Assembly (NCBI GenBank): GCA_963742795.1
Contig: CAVUNL010000031.1
Coordinates: forward strand, 248,001-312,000
Source of the DNA: Palsa-504 sp963742795
GTDB lineage: Bacteria; Actinomycetota; Actinomycetes; Streptosporangiales; Streptosporangiaceae
Length of the DNA: 64,000 nt
Reading direction: 5' to 3'
Positions 16,359 through 25,470 of the stretch are shown here, piece by piece (position 1 is the stretch's first letter; every line of letters begins with the position of its first letter). Both the position numbers and the translations under genes were made by a program. Below the pieces are notes generated by a model. It saw nothing but the letters and a program-made list of their open reading frames with translations. It was not told the DNA's origin and did no database searches.

Positions 16359-16919
16359 TTAGCGCACGGGCAGCAGCGCGGCCGTTACGGTGAGCAAGAA
16401 TGTGGTCAAGGCGCCGAAGCCGTGGACCAACGGGATGAGCGGCAGCAGCCGGACCCGGCGCCGCCGGACCGGGACCGCCTCGGCGAGCAGGCTGGCGATC
16501 ATCTCGTCGGTGACGGTGAACACGTCATGATGCTCGCCCTGCGGGTCGGCGGGCCGGGCTGGGCCCCCGCGGCTCGCCAGCTCCTCGAGATCGGCGCGGC
16601 CGGCTTGCGGCTCTGGATGCACCGGATACGGCGTCCAGACCGTCACCGTGCCGATGCCCAGGCAGATGGCGGCGCAGACCAGAGTCACGCCGATCCAGGC
16701 CAGCGGGCGCCAGCCGCTGCTCAGGTAGCTGATCCAGACCGTCAACCCCACCAGTGCGGCGCTGGCGTGACCGAACACCACACCGGGCGGCACGCCGACG
16801 CCGGTCGCCCGCTGACGGCGCAAGCCGCCGCGCGCGACCCAGGTTCGCAGCATGTAGCCGCCGATTCCGGCGGTAAGCAGCCACGCGATCAAGGCGGCCA
16901 GGCCTATGCTCATGGTCAC
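16359..16919 (-). CDS. Small membrane protein, unknown function
   Basis: 186 residues with four predicted helices: SIGLAALIAWLLTAGIGGYML near the start, GHASAALVGLTVWISYL, LAWIGVTLVCAAICLGIGTV, and LIPLVHGFGALTTFLLTVTAALL at the end. A cytoplasmic-looking loop of about 60 residues with many charges sits before the last helix. Start is GTG at 16919 or ATG at 16913. No family recognised. Confidence 0.7.
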   Translation of the reverse strand: MTMSIGLAALIAWLLTAGIGGYMLRTWVARGGLRRQRATGVGVPPGVVFGHASAALVGLTVWISYLSSGWRPLAWIGVTLVCAAICLGIGTVTVWTPYPVHPEPQAGRADLEELASRGGPARPADPQGEHHDVFTVTDEMIASLLAEAVPVRRRRVRLLPLIPLVHGFGALTTFLLTVTAALLPVR

Positions 16920-16985
16920 ATCCGCGGGGGCGCAGGTACCCCGCAGCGTACCCGGCGGGCCCCGGTGGCGATAGACCCTAAAGCC

Positions 16986-17168
16986 CTACGAGCCGGTCGC
17001 CCCGGCTGCCTCGCCGAGGGCCTCCGGATGCATCCGGCGGTAATGCTTGGTCAGCACGGCGCTGGCCTGGCCGGGCTGGTAGGCCAGGGTGCGACCGCAC
17101 ACCTCGCAGCGCGTCAGGGGAAGCCGGGTCACCGTCACCGGGAAGCGCGAAGAATCTGCCCTGCTCAT
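16986..17168 (-). CDS. Small C2H2-type zinc-finger protein
   Basis: 60 residues. CEVCGRTLAYQPGQASAVLT then KHYRRMHPE gives a Cys-x2-Cys ... His-x4-His pattern compatible with one bound zinc. Similar tiny proteins occur in actinobacteria. It lies alone just before ftsW on the opposite strand. Function unknown. Confidence 0.65.
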   Translation of the reverse strand: MSRADSSRFPVTVTRLPLTRCEVCGRTLAYQPGQASAVLTKHYRRMHPEALGEAAGATGS

Positions 17169-17315
17169 CGATTCACATGATGCCAGAAGCGCGCCCCGGT
17201 CCCCAGCGCCGGGCCGGCGTGGCACGATTTCCACTGCATCGCCCGCCGGCGAAATCCCGTGCGACACGCGCCGGATGTCCGGGTCTTGGCGCGACCCGGC
17301 GAACAGACTTGACCT

Positions 17316-18647
17316 ATGTACCTGCAGGTGTCCGACGGAGCCGACGGACTGGCGGAGCCGGAGCTGGCCGGGCCGGACACGCCGGGCGCGCCGGGGACGG
17401 CCCGGCTCGGCGCGCGGGGCCTGGATGGCGTGTGGGGCCGGATCGGCGCCTGGCGCGCCCTGCTCGACCGGCCGCTGACGTCCTACTACCTGGTCCTCGG
17501 CATCACGATGCTGCTGCTCGGGCTGGGCCTGGTCATGGTGCTGTCCACGGCATCCGTCACCGACCTGAGCGCAGGGCTGTCGCCTTACTCCGACTTCAAG
17601 AAGCAGCTGCTCGGCGCCGCCATCGGCTTGCCGCTCATGTGGGTGGCGGCCCGGTCGAGGCCTCGGCTGTTCCGGGCCTTTGCCTATCCGCTGCTCGCGG
17701 TGGCCATCGTCGGCCTCGGCCTGACCCTGATCCACGGCGTCAGCGTCTCGCAGAACGGCGCGGCCCGGTGGATCGAGATCGGCGGCCAGCAGGTCCAGCC
17801 GTCGGAAATCGCCAAGCTGGCCCTGGTGGTGTGGGGCGCCGACCTGCTCGCGCGCAAGGACAAGCTGGGCCAGCTGGCCGACTGGCGGCACATGCTCGTC
17901 CCGCTCCTGCCGGGCACCGCCGTGCTGTGCCTGCTGGTGATGACCGGCGACGACCTGGGCACCACGTTCATCCTGCTGGTGATCTTCCTGGCGCTGCTGT
18001 GGGTCATCGGGACGCCGGGGCGGGTGTTCGCCGGCATGCTGATTCTGGCCGCCCTGGCCGTGGCGTTCATGATGGTCTCGTCGAAATACCGGATGGAACG
18101 CATCCTCGGCTTCCTCGACCCGCAGGGCGGCCCCACCGGCCCCTACATGCAGAGCATTCAGGGTAAGTACGCGCTCGGCTCGGGCGGCATCACCGGGGTC
18201 GGCCTCGGTGCCAGCGGGGAGAAGTGGGGCTGGGTGCCGGAATCCACCAGCGACTACATCTTCGCCATCCTCGGCGAGGAACTGGGGCTCATCGGCACGC
18301 TGTGCGTGACGTTCCTGTACGGCCTGCTGGCCTTCGCCGGGCTGCGGATCGCCCGCCGCGTCTCCGACCTGTTCTCCCGCCTGGCGGCCACCGGCATCAC
18401 CGCGTGGATCGTGATGCAGGCCGTGGTCAACATCGGCGTGGTGATCGGCGTTCTGCCCATCACCGGCGTCCCGCTGCCGCTGGTCTCGGCCGGGCTGTCG
18501 TCACTGCTGAGCACCCTGGTCGGGCTGGGCATGCTGATGTCGTTCGCCAGGCTCGAGCCAGGTGCCAGGGAGGCTTTGGCCGCACGCGGCCCCGGCTGGC
18601 CGCTGCGCGCTCTAAGCTGGCTCGGTCTAGCAAAGCGCCGACGATAG
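17316..18647 (+). CDS. ftsW: Septal peptidoglycan polymerase FtsW (SEDS)
   Basis: 443-residue SEDS-family glycosyltransferase that polymerises septal glycan with FtsI. About ten hydrophobic helices are visible. Family blocks are NGAARWIEIGGQQVQPSEIAK, MTGDDLGTT with the catalytic-site Asp region, and VPESTSDYIFAILGEELGLIG, then GVLPITGVPLPLVSAGLSS. The N-terminal ~60 residues are a cytoplasmic extension. In most actinomycetes murD lies directly before it; here the preceding genes are unrelated. Confidence 0.95.
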   Translation: MYLQVSDGADGLAEPELAGPDTPGAPGTARLGARGLDGVWGRIGAWRALLDRPLTSYYLVLGITMLLLGLGLVMVLSTASVTDLSAGLSPYSDFKKQLLGAAIGLPLMWVAARSRPRLFRAFAYPLLAVAIVGLGLTLIHGVSVSQNGAARWIEIGGQQVQPSEIAKLALVVWGADLLARKDKLGQLADWRHMLVPLLPGTAVLCLLVMTGDDLGTTFILLVIFLALLWVIGTPGRVFAGMLILAALAVAFMMVSSKYRMERILGFLDPQGGPTGPYMQSIQGKYALGSGGITGVGLGASGEKWGWVPESTSDYIFAILGEELGLIGTLCVTFLYGLLAFAGLRIARRVSDLFSRLAATGITAWIVMQAVVNIGVVIGVLPITGVPLPLVSAGLSSLLSTLVGLGMLMSFARLEPGAREALAARGPGWPLRALSWLGLAKRRR

Positions 18648-18671
18648 CGCGGCAGCGGTCAGGGACGAGGC

Positions 18672-19799
18672 ATGAGGGTATTGCTTGCCGGCGGCGGGTC
18701 CGCCGGGCACATCGAACCAGCTCTCGCGGTGGCGGACGCCCTGCGGCGGGCCGACCCGGACGTCGAAGTGACCTGCCTGGGCACCGAGCGCGGCCTGGAG
18801 ACCAGGCTGATCCCGCTGCGGGGATACCCGCTCGAGCTCATCCCCGCCGTGCCGATGCCGCGGACGGTGACGCCTCACTTGCTGACGGTACCAGGCCGCC
18901 TCGCGGGCGCCATCAACGCGGCCGCAGGCGTGATGGACCGGACCCGGGCCCAGGTGCTCGTCGGCTTCGGCGGGTACGTCGCGACCCCCGCCTACCTGGC
19001 CGCCCGGCGGCGCAGGGTGCCCATCGTCGTGCACGAGGCGAACCCGCGGCCGGGCCTGGCCAACCGGCTGGGCGCCCGGTTCACCACGCACGTCTTCACC
19101 GGGCATCCCGACACCCAGCTCAGGAACGGGAAGTACCTCGGCATCCCGATCCGGCGCGAGATCGCCGAGCTGGACCGGCTGGCCATCGGCGACAAGGCCC
19201 GGGCCCACTTCGGGCTCCGCCCGGACATGCCCGTGCTGCTGGTCACCGGCGGGTCGCAGGGGGCGCGATCGCTGAACCAGGCGGTGTTCGGTGCGGCCGG
19301 GTGGCTCCGTGACGCCGGCGTCCAGGTGCTGCACGTCATCGGACCGCGCAACGGCGCCGACGCGCCGGTGACCGCCACCGGCGTCCCCTACGTCGCCACG
19401 CCCTACGTCGACCGGATGGATCTCGCCTACGCGGCCGCCGATTTCGCGCTGTGCCGGGCCGGAGCGATGACGTGCGCCGAGCTCACCGCGGTGGGCCTGC
19501 CGGCCGCCTACGTGCCGCTTCCCATCGGCAACGGCGAGCAGCGGCTGAACGCGGTACCGATCGTGCAGCGAGGCGGCGGCATGCTGGTCAACGACGCCGA
19601 CCTGACCCCGGACTGGATCCGGGACACCTTGCTGCCCGTGCTGGTCAACATCGACCAGGTCGCGGACATGTCGGAGGCAGCCGCGTCGCTGGGCCGCGGC
19701 GACGCCGACCGCTGGCTCGCCGAGGCGATCATCGAGGTCGTGGACGGGAAGGGTCGGGGTGGGGAGCCAGATGCTCAAGAGCCTCATAACGCCCGCTGA
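18672..19799 (+). CDS. murG: Lipid II synthase MurG
   Basis: 375-residue GT28 glycosyltransferase adding GlcNAc to lipid I on the cytoplasmic membrane face. N-terminal loop GGGSAGHIEPALAVADAL, middle block GFGGYVATPAYLAA and HEANPRPGLANR, and the UDP-GlcNAc site CRAGAMTCAELTAVGLPAAYVPLP are clear. Spacing from ftsW is 24 bases. The last ~30 bases overlap the 5' end of murC. Confidence 0.95.
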   Translation: MRVLLAGGGSAGHIEPALAVADALRRADPDVEVTCLGTERGLETRLIPLRGYPLELIPAVPMPRTVTPHLLTVPGRLAGAINAAAGVMDRTRAQVLVGFGGYVATPAYLAARRRRVPIVVHEANPRPGLANRLGARFTTHVFTGHPDTQLRNGKYLGIPIRREIAELDRLAIGDKARAHFGLRPDMPVLLVTGGSQGARSLNQAVFGAAGWLRDAGVQVLHVIGPRNGADAPVTATGVPYVATPYVDRMDLAYAAADFALCRAGAMTCAELTAVGLPAAYVPLPIGNGEQRLNAVPIVQRGGGMLVNDADLTPDWIRDTLLPVLVNIDQVADMSEAAASLGRGDADRWLAEAIIEVVDGKGRGGEPDAQEPHNAR

Positions 19800-21207
19800 G
19801 CCGGTGCCCGCCGTCCGCCTCGGGCGGGTGCACTTCACCGGGATCGGCGGCGCGGGCATGTCAGGCATCGCGCGGATCATGCTGGCCCGCGGGATCAGCG
19901 TGTCCGGCAGCGACGCGATGCCCTCGGCCATGCTCGACGACCTGCAGGCGCAGGGCGCCCGGGTGCACGTCGGGCACGCGGCCGCCAACCTCGGCGACCT
20001 CGGCCCGGGGGACACCCTGGTGCTGTCCAGCGCGATCCGCGCGGACAACCCGGAGCTCGCCGAGGCGACGCGGCGGGGCCTGCGGGTCATGCACCGGGCC
20101 GCGGCGCTGGCCTCGGTCATGGCCGGACGCCGGGTGATCGCGGTGGCCGGCACGCACGGGAAGACGACCACGACGTCCATGCTCACCACCGTGCTGCGTG
20201 ACTGCGGCGCCGATCCCGGCTACGTCATCGGCGGCGTCCTGCTCGAAACCGGGCTCGGCGCCGAGGACGGCGCGGGGATGCACTTCGTCGCCGAGGCCGA
20301 CGAGAGCGACGGATCGTTCCTCCTGCTCTCGCCCGACGTGGCCATCGTCACCAACGTGGAAGCCGACCACCTGGACAACTACGGGAGCCTGGCCGAGATC
20401 GAGGCCGCCTTCGCCACGTTCGGCAGCCACGTCAGCAGCCTGGTGCTGACCTGCGCGGACGACCCGGGCGCGGAAGCCGTCGCGGCCCGGCTGGAGCCCC
20501 AAAGCCCGCAGCGGGTCCGGCGGTACGGCGAGTCGGTCCGCGCCGACTACCGGCTCGATGATGTCAAGGCCCAGGGCCTGGCGGTGAGCTTCGCCGTCAC
20601 CGCCGACCACAGCCCGTTCGGCGAGATCTTCGCGCAGATGACCGTGCACGTCCCGGGCCGCCATAACGCGCTGAACGCTACCGCCGCCTTCGCCGCGGCC
20701 GTCGAGCTCGGCTTCGCGCCGCCGCGGGTGACCGCCGCGCTCGCGCGCTACCAGGGCGCGCGGCGCCGGATGGAGCTCAAGGGCGAGGCGGACGGGGTGC
20801 GGGTCTTCGACAGCTACGCCCATCACCCGACCGAACTGGCCGCCGACCTGAACGCCGCCCGGGATATCGCCAATGACGGGCGCGTCATCGCCATCTTCCA
20901 GCCGCACCTGTACAGCCGGACGAGGATCTTCGCCGGCGAGTTCGGCGCGGCGCTGGGCCTGGCCGACCAGGCCGTCGTCCTGGACGTGTACGCCGCGCGC
21001 GAGGATCCGGAGCCCGGCGTGACCGGCAGGCTCGTCGCGGACGTGGTGCCCGGCGGGCGGGCCCTGTTCCTGCCCGACCGGACACAGGTCGCGCCGCTGA
21101 TCGCGCGGATCGCCGAGCCGGGCGACGTGGTGCTGACCATGGGGGCCGGGGACGTCACCGCGCTCGGCCCGCAACTGGTCGAGGCCATCAGGAGGCGGTA
21201 CGGGTGA
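19771..21207 (+). CDS. murC: UDP-N-acetylmuramate--L-alanine ligase MurC
   Basis: 478-residue Mur ligase that adds L-Ala to UDP-MurNAc. Signatures: HFTGIGGAGMSGIARIM, VAGTHGKTTTTSML, EADESDGSFL, NVEADHLDNYG, PGRHNALNATAAFAAA, and YAHHPTELAADLNAAR. ATG at 19771 has GGGGAG five bases upstream, so I prefer it to a GTG at 19759. Overlap with murG implies coupling. The stop overlaps the ftsQ start. Confidence 0.95.
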   Translation: MLKSLITPAEPVPAVRLGRVHFTGIGGAGMSGIARIMLARGISVSGSDAMPSAMLDDLQAQGARVHVGHAAANLGDLGPGDTLVLSSAIRADNPELAEATRRGLRVMHRAAALASVMAGRRVIAVAGTHGKTTTTSMLTTVLRDCGADPGYVIGGVLLETGLGAEDGAGMHFVAEADESDGSFLLLSPDVAIVTNVEADHLDNYGSLAEIEAAFATFGSHVSSLVLTCADDPGAEAVAARLEPQSPQRVRRYGESVRADYRLDDVKAQGLAVSFAVTADHSPFGEIFAQMTVHVPGRHNALNATAAFAAAVELGFAPPRVTAALARYQGARRRMELKGEADGVRVFDSYAHHPTELAADLNAARDIANDGRVIAIFQPHLYSRTRIFAGEFGAALGLADQAVVLDVYAAREDPEPGVTGRLVADVVPGGRALFLPDRTQVAPLIARIAEPGDVVLTMGAGDVTALGPQLVEAIRRRYG

Positions 21208-22031
21208 GCGGGCCGGGCGGCTCCTACCGGGACGGCGAGCCGTTCCTGGCTGAGGCCGTCGACGGTTCTCCGATGACCACCGCGATGGCCGCACCGGACG
21301 CCGCGGTCTTTACCCGGCACCCGCAATCCCGCCGCCCGAAGTCCCGGCGTCGCAGAGCCCGGTGGGTGGCGGCCTTGCTCCTGCTGGCCGCGATGGGCGT
21401 CGCCGGCGGCGTGACCTGGGCGCTGTTCGACTTGAGCCTGTTCGCGGTCCGTTCCGTGGTCGTCACTGGCACGCGTCTGGTGCCGGAGTCCGAAGTCCTG
21501 GCCGTGGCCGGCGTCCGGCCCGGCACTCCGCTGATCCGGGTCAGCACCGCCCGGGTCGCGGGCCGGGTCCTGACCATCACGCAGGTCCAGGGCGTGGAGG
21601 TCACCAAGGTCTGGCCGGACCGGGTGGTCATCGCGGTGCGAGAGAGAACCTCGGCGCTGGCCGTGGCGCTGCCCGGCGGCGGGTTCGACCTCATCGACGC
21701 CAACGGCGTGATCGTGCAGTCGGCCGCGACCCGGCCCGCGGGCCTGCCGGTCTACACCACTACGGCGGCCGCCTCCTCGCTACGCGGCGATCCGGACGTC
21801 GCCGCGGCGGCGGCCGTGCTCGGCGGGCTGCCGGCCTCGCTGCGGTCCTCGGTGACCTCGGTGATCGTGCCCAGCCCGGATCAGGTCACGCTGAGCCTGG
21901 GCAGCGGGGTGACGGTCCTGTGGGGCGGCGCGGACGACGCCGCGGCGAAGGCGAAGGAACTCGCCATCCTCATGCAGACCCACGCGCGCTCCTACGATGT
22001 GAGCTCGCCCGCCACCGCGGTAACAAACTGA
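21204..22031 (+). CDS. ftsQ: Cell division protein FtsQ
   Basis: 275-residue bitopic divisome protein. A cytoplasmic basic tail of ~55 residues is followed by one helix (WVAALLLLAAMGVAGGVTWALF), a POTRA domain (SLFAVRSVVVTGTRLVPESEVLAVAGV ... VRERTSALAV) and the FtsQ C-terminal domain. The GTG start follows AGGAGG eight bases upstream and overlaps the murC stop. FtsQ links FtsL/FtsB to the periplasmic side of the septum. Confidence 0.93.
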   Translation: MSGPGGSYRDGEPFLAEAVDGSPMTTAMAAPDAAVFTRHPQSRRPKSRRRRARWVAALLLLAAMGVAGGVTWALFDLSLFAVRSVVVTGTRLVPESEVLAVAGVRPGTPLIRVSTARVAGRVLTITQVQGVEVTKVWPDRVVIAVRERTSALAVALPGGGFDLIDANGVIVQSAATRPAGLPVYTTTAAASSLRGDPDVAAAAAVLGGLPASLRSSVTSVIVPSPDQVTLSLGSGVTVLWGGADDAAAKAKELAILMQTHARSYDVSSPATAVTN

Positions 22032-22105
22032 GGCGTCCCGATGACCCGCGGACCCGATAATGACCGCCAGACCTGCGACACGCTGACCAGTTCTTGCGTG
22101 GTTAG

Positions 22106-22134
22106 TTGACCCCGGTCCCGTCCGACCCTACTGT
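22106..22134 (+). promoter_or_regulatory. Candidate ftsZ promoter (TTGACC-17-TACTGT)
   Basis: TTGACC at 22106-22111 and TACTGT at 22129-22134 are spaced by 17 bases within the 332-base ftsQ-ftsZ gap. Actinomycete ftsZ genes usually have their own promoters in this gap. The site is about 230 bases before the start codon, leaving a long leader. Confidence 0.55.
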
Positions 22135-22170
22135 CCGTATCAATCGTTCGGACGGTAAAAACTTTAAATC

Positions 22171-22190
22171 TTAACCTGAAGGTTAACCTT
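22171..22190. promoter_or_regulatory. Overlapping palindromes in the ftsZ leader
   Basis: TTAACCTGAAGGTTAA is a perfect 7-bp inverted repeat, and AAGGTTAACCTT, sharing its right half, is a perfect 12-bp palindrome. The patch is AT-rich against a 70% GC background and lies downstream of the candidate promoter. It may be an operator for a division regulator. The rest of the gap (22191-22363) shows nothing else I can support. Confidence 0.5.
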
Positions 22191-22363
22191 ATGGTGACGG
22201 ACAATGCCCTGGCGGTGAATTCCGCGTCGCGCCCTGGGGCAGAGGTTTCCCGAGCCCAGGGCCATAATCGGCGGACTGCGGCGGCGCAATTGAATAGCAG
22301 CACACGCCCCCCGAGATGGCAGAGGCATGGCAAAGGTAAAACGAGCGGAAAGGTACCCTCCTC

Positions 22364-23819
22364 GTGGCAGCACCGCAGAACTATCTGGCGGTTATCAAGG
22401 TCGTCGGAATCGGCGGTGGCGGCGTCAACGCCGTCAATCGCATGATCGATGAGGGGCTCAGGGGCGTCGAGTTCATCGCGATCAATACGGACGCGCAGGC
22501 GCTGCTCATGAGCGACGCCGACGTCAAGCTCGACGTCGGGCGCGAGCTCACCAGAGGGCTGGGCGCCGGCGCGAACCCCGATGTTGGCGCCAAGGCCGCC
22601 GAAGATCACCGCGAGGAGATCGAGGAGGTCCTCAAGGGCGCCGACATGGTGTTCGTCACGGCCGGCGAGGGCGGCGGGACCGGCACCGGGGGAGCGCCGG
22701 TGGTCGCGAACGTGGCGCGGTCACTCGGCGCGCTCACCATCGGCGTGGTGACCAGGCCGTTCGGTTTCGAGGGCAAGCGCCGGGTGGTGCAGGCCGAGGC
22801 GGGCATCGAGAAGCTGCGCAGCGAGGTCGACACGCTGATCGTCATCCCGAACGACCGGCTCCTGTCCATCTCCGACCGGCACGTGAGCGTGCTTGACGCG
22901 TTCAAGGCCGCCGACCAGGTCCTGCTCTCCGGCGTGCAGGGGATCACCGACCTCATCACCACGCCCGGGCTGATCAACCTGGACTTCGCCGACGTAAAGT
23001 CGGTGATGTCGGGCGCGGGCTCGGCGCTGATGGGCACCGGCTCCTCGCGCGGGGACGACCGGGCCGTGGCGGCCGCCGAGATGGCCATCTCGAGTCCGCT
23101 GCTGGAGGCGAGCATCGATGGCGCCCACGGCGTGCTGCTGTCCATCCAGGGCGGTTCGGACCTCGGGCTGTTCGAGATCAACGAGGCCGCTCAGCTCGTC
23201 TCCAACTCCGCTGCGGTGGACGCGAACATCATCTTCGGCGCGGTCATCGACGACGCCCTCGGCGATGAGGTCCGGGTGACGGTCATCGCCGCCGGCCTGG
23301 ACGAGAACCGCAACGGCCGGGCCGGCAACGGCGCCGAGTCCGGCGGTACCGCGTTCAGCAGCACCTCCTCGTACGGCGGCTTCGAGTTCGGCGCGGGTCC
23401 GGCCGGCTCCGCCCCGAAGCCAGGGTTGAGCAGCTCCGCCCGCCCCGGCCCCGGCCCCGCCCGCCGCCCCGCCGCCCGCCCCGGAGGCCAGCCGCTGGGC
23501 CAGCGACGAGACGCCCGGAGCGTCGGCCGACGCCGAGTTCAGGCTGGGCAGGGACAACGGCCTGCCCGCCATGGCCGTCGGCCTGCTCGGCGCGCCGGTG
23601 CCTGCGGACGCGGGCGAGCCGGAAACGACCGAGCCCCAGCCGCCCGGGGATGACGCGGTCATGTCCGAGGATGCCTCCTATTCCTCCGCGTCTTACTCCT
23701 CCATCTCCCGCCCGGCGCACGCCGAGCTGGGCAAGACCTTCGACGTCGCCAGCACCCGGCGTCGGCCCGTCGTCTTCGAGGAGGACGACGACCTGGATGT
23801 CCCCGACTTCCTCAAGTGA
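22364..23819 (+). CDS. ftsZ: Cell division GTPase FtsZ, frame break in the linker
   Basis: Tubulin-like GTPase forming the Z-ring. Frame 1 encodes the full GTPase core: KVVGIGGGGVNAVNRMI, GEGGGTGTGGAPVVA (tubulin signature), NDRLL, and the T7-loop region NLDFADVKSVMSGAGSAL. After the Pro/Ala-rich linker begins, that frame runs into nonsense and stops at 23653. The true tail continues in another frame: ASRWASDETPGASADAEFRL, then RRRPVVFEEDDDLDVPDFLK and a stop at 23817-23819, the standard C-terminal partner-binding peptide. The shift must lie between about 23430 and 23490 in a C/G-rich run, so a one-base sequencing error is likely. GTG start. Confidence 0.94.
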
Positions 23820-24520
23820 CTGATTCTCCGCGGCGGGAAGACCTCGCCGTGCGGCTCGCCGCGGTGCGCGAACGCATCGCCGCCGCGTGCGAGGCCGCGG
23901 GCCGCAAGCCTGAGGACGTCACGCTGCTCGCGGTGACCAAGACCTTCCCCGCTTCCGACGTCCGGCTGCTGAACGGGCTCGGCGTCACCGATTTCGGCGA
24001 GAACCGTGACGCGGAAGCGGCGCCGAAGGCCGTGCAGTGCGCCGACCTCGATCTGGTCTGGCACTTCATCGGTCAGCTGCAGACCAACAAGGCCGCCAGC
24101 GTCGTGCGCTACGCCACCTTCGTGCACTCCGTCGACCGGATGCGCCTGGTCCACGCGCTGGGTGCGGGCGCCCGCCGGGCCGGGCGGGTCGTCCAGTGCC
24201 TGATCGAGGTCAGCCTGGACGGCGATCCCGCCCGCGGCGGCGCCCCGGCCGGTCTGGTTCCGGGGCTGGCCGAGGCCCTGATGGCCGAGGCGGGGCTGGT
24301 CCTGGCGGGCGTGATGGCCATCGCCCCGCTCGGCATGCCGCCCGCCGACGCCTTCGCCAGGCTGCGCGACAGCGCCGCGGCCGTGCGCGCCGTCAGGCCG
24401 GCCGCCACGGTGATCTCGGCCGGGATGAGCGGCGACCTGGAGGCGGCAATTGCGGCCGGCGCGACACACGTGAGAATCGGTACGGCGTTGCTCGGCGATC
24501 GTGGGGCTCGTGTCAGGTAA
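23816..24520 (+). CDS. YggS/PROSC pyridoxal-phosphate homeostasis protein
   Basis: 234-residue PLP-binding protein of the YggS family with an alanine-racemase-like TIM barrel. The PLP lysine is in LLAVTKTFPASD; FGENRDAEAAPK, HFIGQLQTNKA and SAGMSGDLEAAIAAG are family blocks. It buffers PLP in cells. The GTG start overlaps the ftsZ stop. In many actinomycetes a pgeF/yfiH gene lies between ftsZ and this gene; none is here. Confidence 0.92.
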   Translation: MTDSPRREDLAVRLAAVRERIAAACEAAGRKPEDVTLLAVTKTFPASDVRLLNGLGVTDFGENRDAEAAPKAVQCADLDLVWHFIGQLQTNKAASVVRYATFVHSVDRMRLVHALGAGARRAGRVVQCLIEVSLDGDPARGGAPAGLVPGLAEALMAEAGLVLAGVMAIAPLGMPPADAFARLRDSAAAVRAVRPAATVISAGMSGDLEAAIAAGATHVRIGTALLGDRGARVR

Positions 24521-24581
24521 TGTCCCGAGCGTGGAGCCGGAGTGGCTGGCTACGACGGGTACAGGCTGGGAGGACTGAAGG

Positions 24582-25070
24582 ATGGCCAGTGCCATGCGCA
24601 AGATGGCGGTCTACCTCGGTCTCGTGGAGGACGATCACCGCTATCAGGACAAGTACGAGTCGTACGGAGAGTACGAGGAGTACGAGGAGTCCGGTCTGCC
24701 CGAGGCCCCTGATGAGGCCGACCCGCGGGCCAGTAAGGACGACTACGGGGGTTACCAGGTCCCCGAGTGGCGCCCCGAGCAGCCAACCGATCTCGCGCGT
24801 ATTACAACACTGCATCCGCGCACCTACAATGAAGCGCGTACGATTGGTGAGCACTTCCGCGAAGGCACTCCGGTGATCATGAACCTGACCGAGATGGTCG
24901 ATAGCGACGCGAAGCGTCTCGTCGACTTCGCGGCTGGCCTGATCTTCGGCCTGCGTGGAAGCATTGAACGTGTGACAAACAAGGTCTTCCTGCTGTCCCC
25001 GGTGAACGTCGAGGTGACCGCGGAGGACAAAGCTCGCATCGCAGAGCGCGGCTTCTTCAACCAGAGCTAG
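24582..25070 (+). CDS. sepF: Cell division protein SepF
   Basis: 162-residue SepF, the membrane anchor of the Z-ring in actinobacteria. The N-terminal amphipathic membrane-targeting start (MASAMRKMAVYLGLVEDD) is followed by an acidic linker and the SepF domain (RTYNEARTIGEHFREGTPVI, LVDFAAGLIFGLRGSIERV, KVFLLSP). Position two genes after ftsZ fits. ATG with AGGACTGAAGG upstream. Confidence 0.95.
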   Translation: MASAMRKMAVYLGLVEDDHRYQDKYESYGEYEEYEESGLPEAPDEADPRASKDDYGGYQVPEWRPEQPTDLARITTLHPRTYNEARTIGEHFREGTPVIMNLTEMVDSDAKRLVDFAAGLIFGLRGSIERVTNKVFLLSPVNVEVTAEDKARIAERGFFNQS

Positions 25071-25133
25071 CCAGCAAGTGATGCTGATCAGTGACCGTGC
25101 CGGCCCGGCCGGCACCGAAGGCCAGGTGGACTC

Positions 25134-25421
25134 GTGCAGTACCTGAAGGAAGTCCTCTTCTACGTGCTGACGATCTACCTGGTCATCCTGATCGGCAGGA
25201 TGATCTTCGGGTGGGTCCAGGTCTTCGCCCGCGACTGGCGCCCGACCGGAATCCTGCTGGTACTGGCCGAAGCGATCTTTACCGTGACAGATCCGCCACT
25301 GAAATTCCTGCGCCGCTTCATCCCGCCGCTCCGGCTCGGTATGGTGGCCATGGACCTCAGCTTCATGGTTCTGTTCATCGTGGTCTTGATCCTGCTTGAA
25401 GTGGCTGTGCCTCACCTGTGA
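25134..25421 (+). CDS. YggT-family membrane protein
   Basis: 95-residue small membrane protein with two or three helices (VLFYVLTIYLVILIGRMIFG, ILLVLAEAIFTVTDPPLKF, LSFMVLFIVVLILLEV). The conserved loop TDPPLKFLRRFIPPLR is typical of YggT. It always sits between sepF and divIVA in actinobacteria; function is not defined, probably linked to polar growth or osmotic balance. GTG start. Confidence 0.93.
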   Translation: MQYLKEVLFYVLTIYLVILIGRMIFGWVQVFARDWRPTGILLVLAEAIFTVTDPPLKFLRRFIPPLRLGMVAMDLSFMVLFIVVLILLEVAVPHL

Positions 25422-25470
25422 TTCGGGTACCGTCGTGAGGAACACGGTCCAAGTGCGCCGAGGAGACGAG

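Noticed and set aside
9315..17315. Prophage or integrative element in the dcw gap
   Set aside because: No integrase, transposase, attachment repeat, tRNA or phage gene is present; the genes look chromosomal.
22191..22445. 84-codon ORF in the ftsZ leader
   Set aside because: It runs into ftsZ in another frame, has no conserved sequence and its start lies against the palindrome without a ribosome site.
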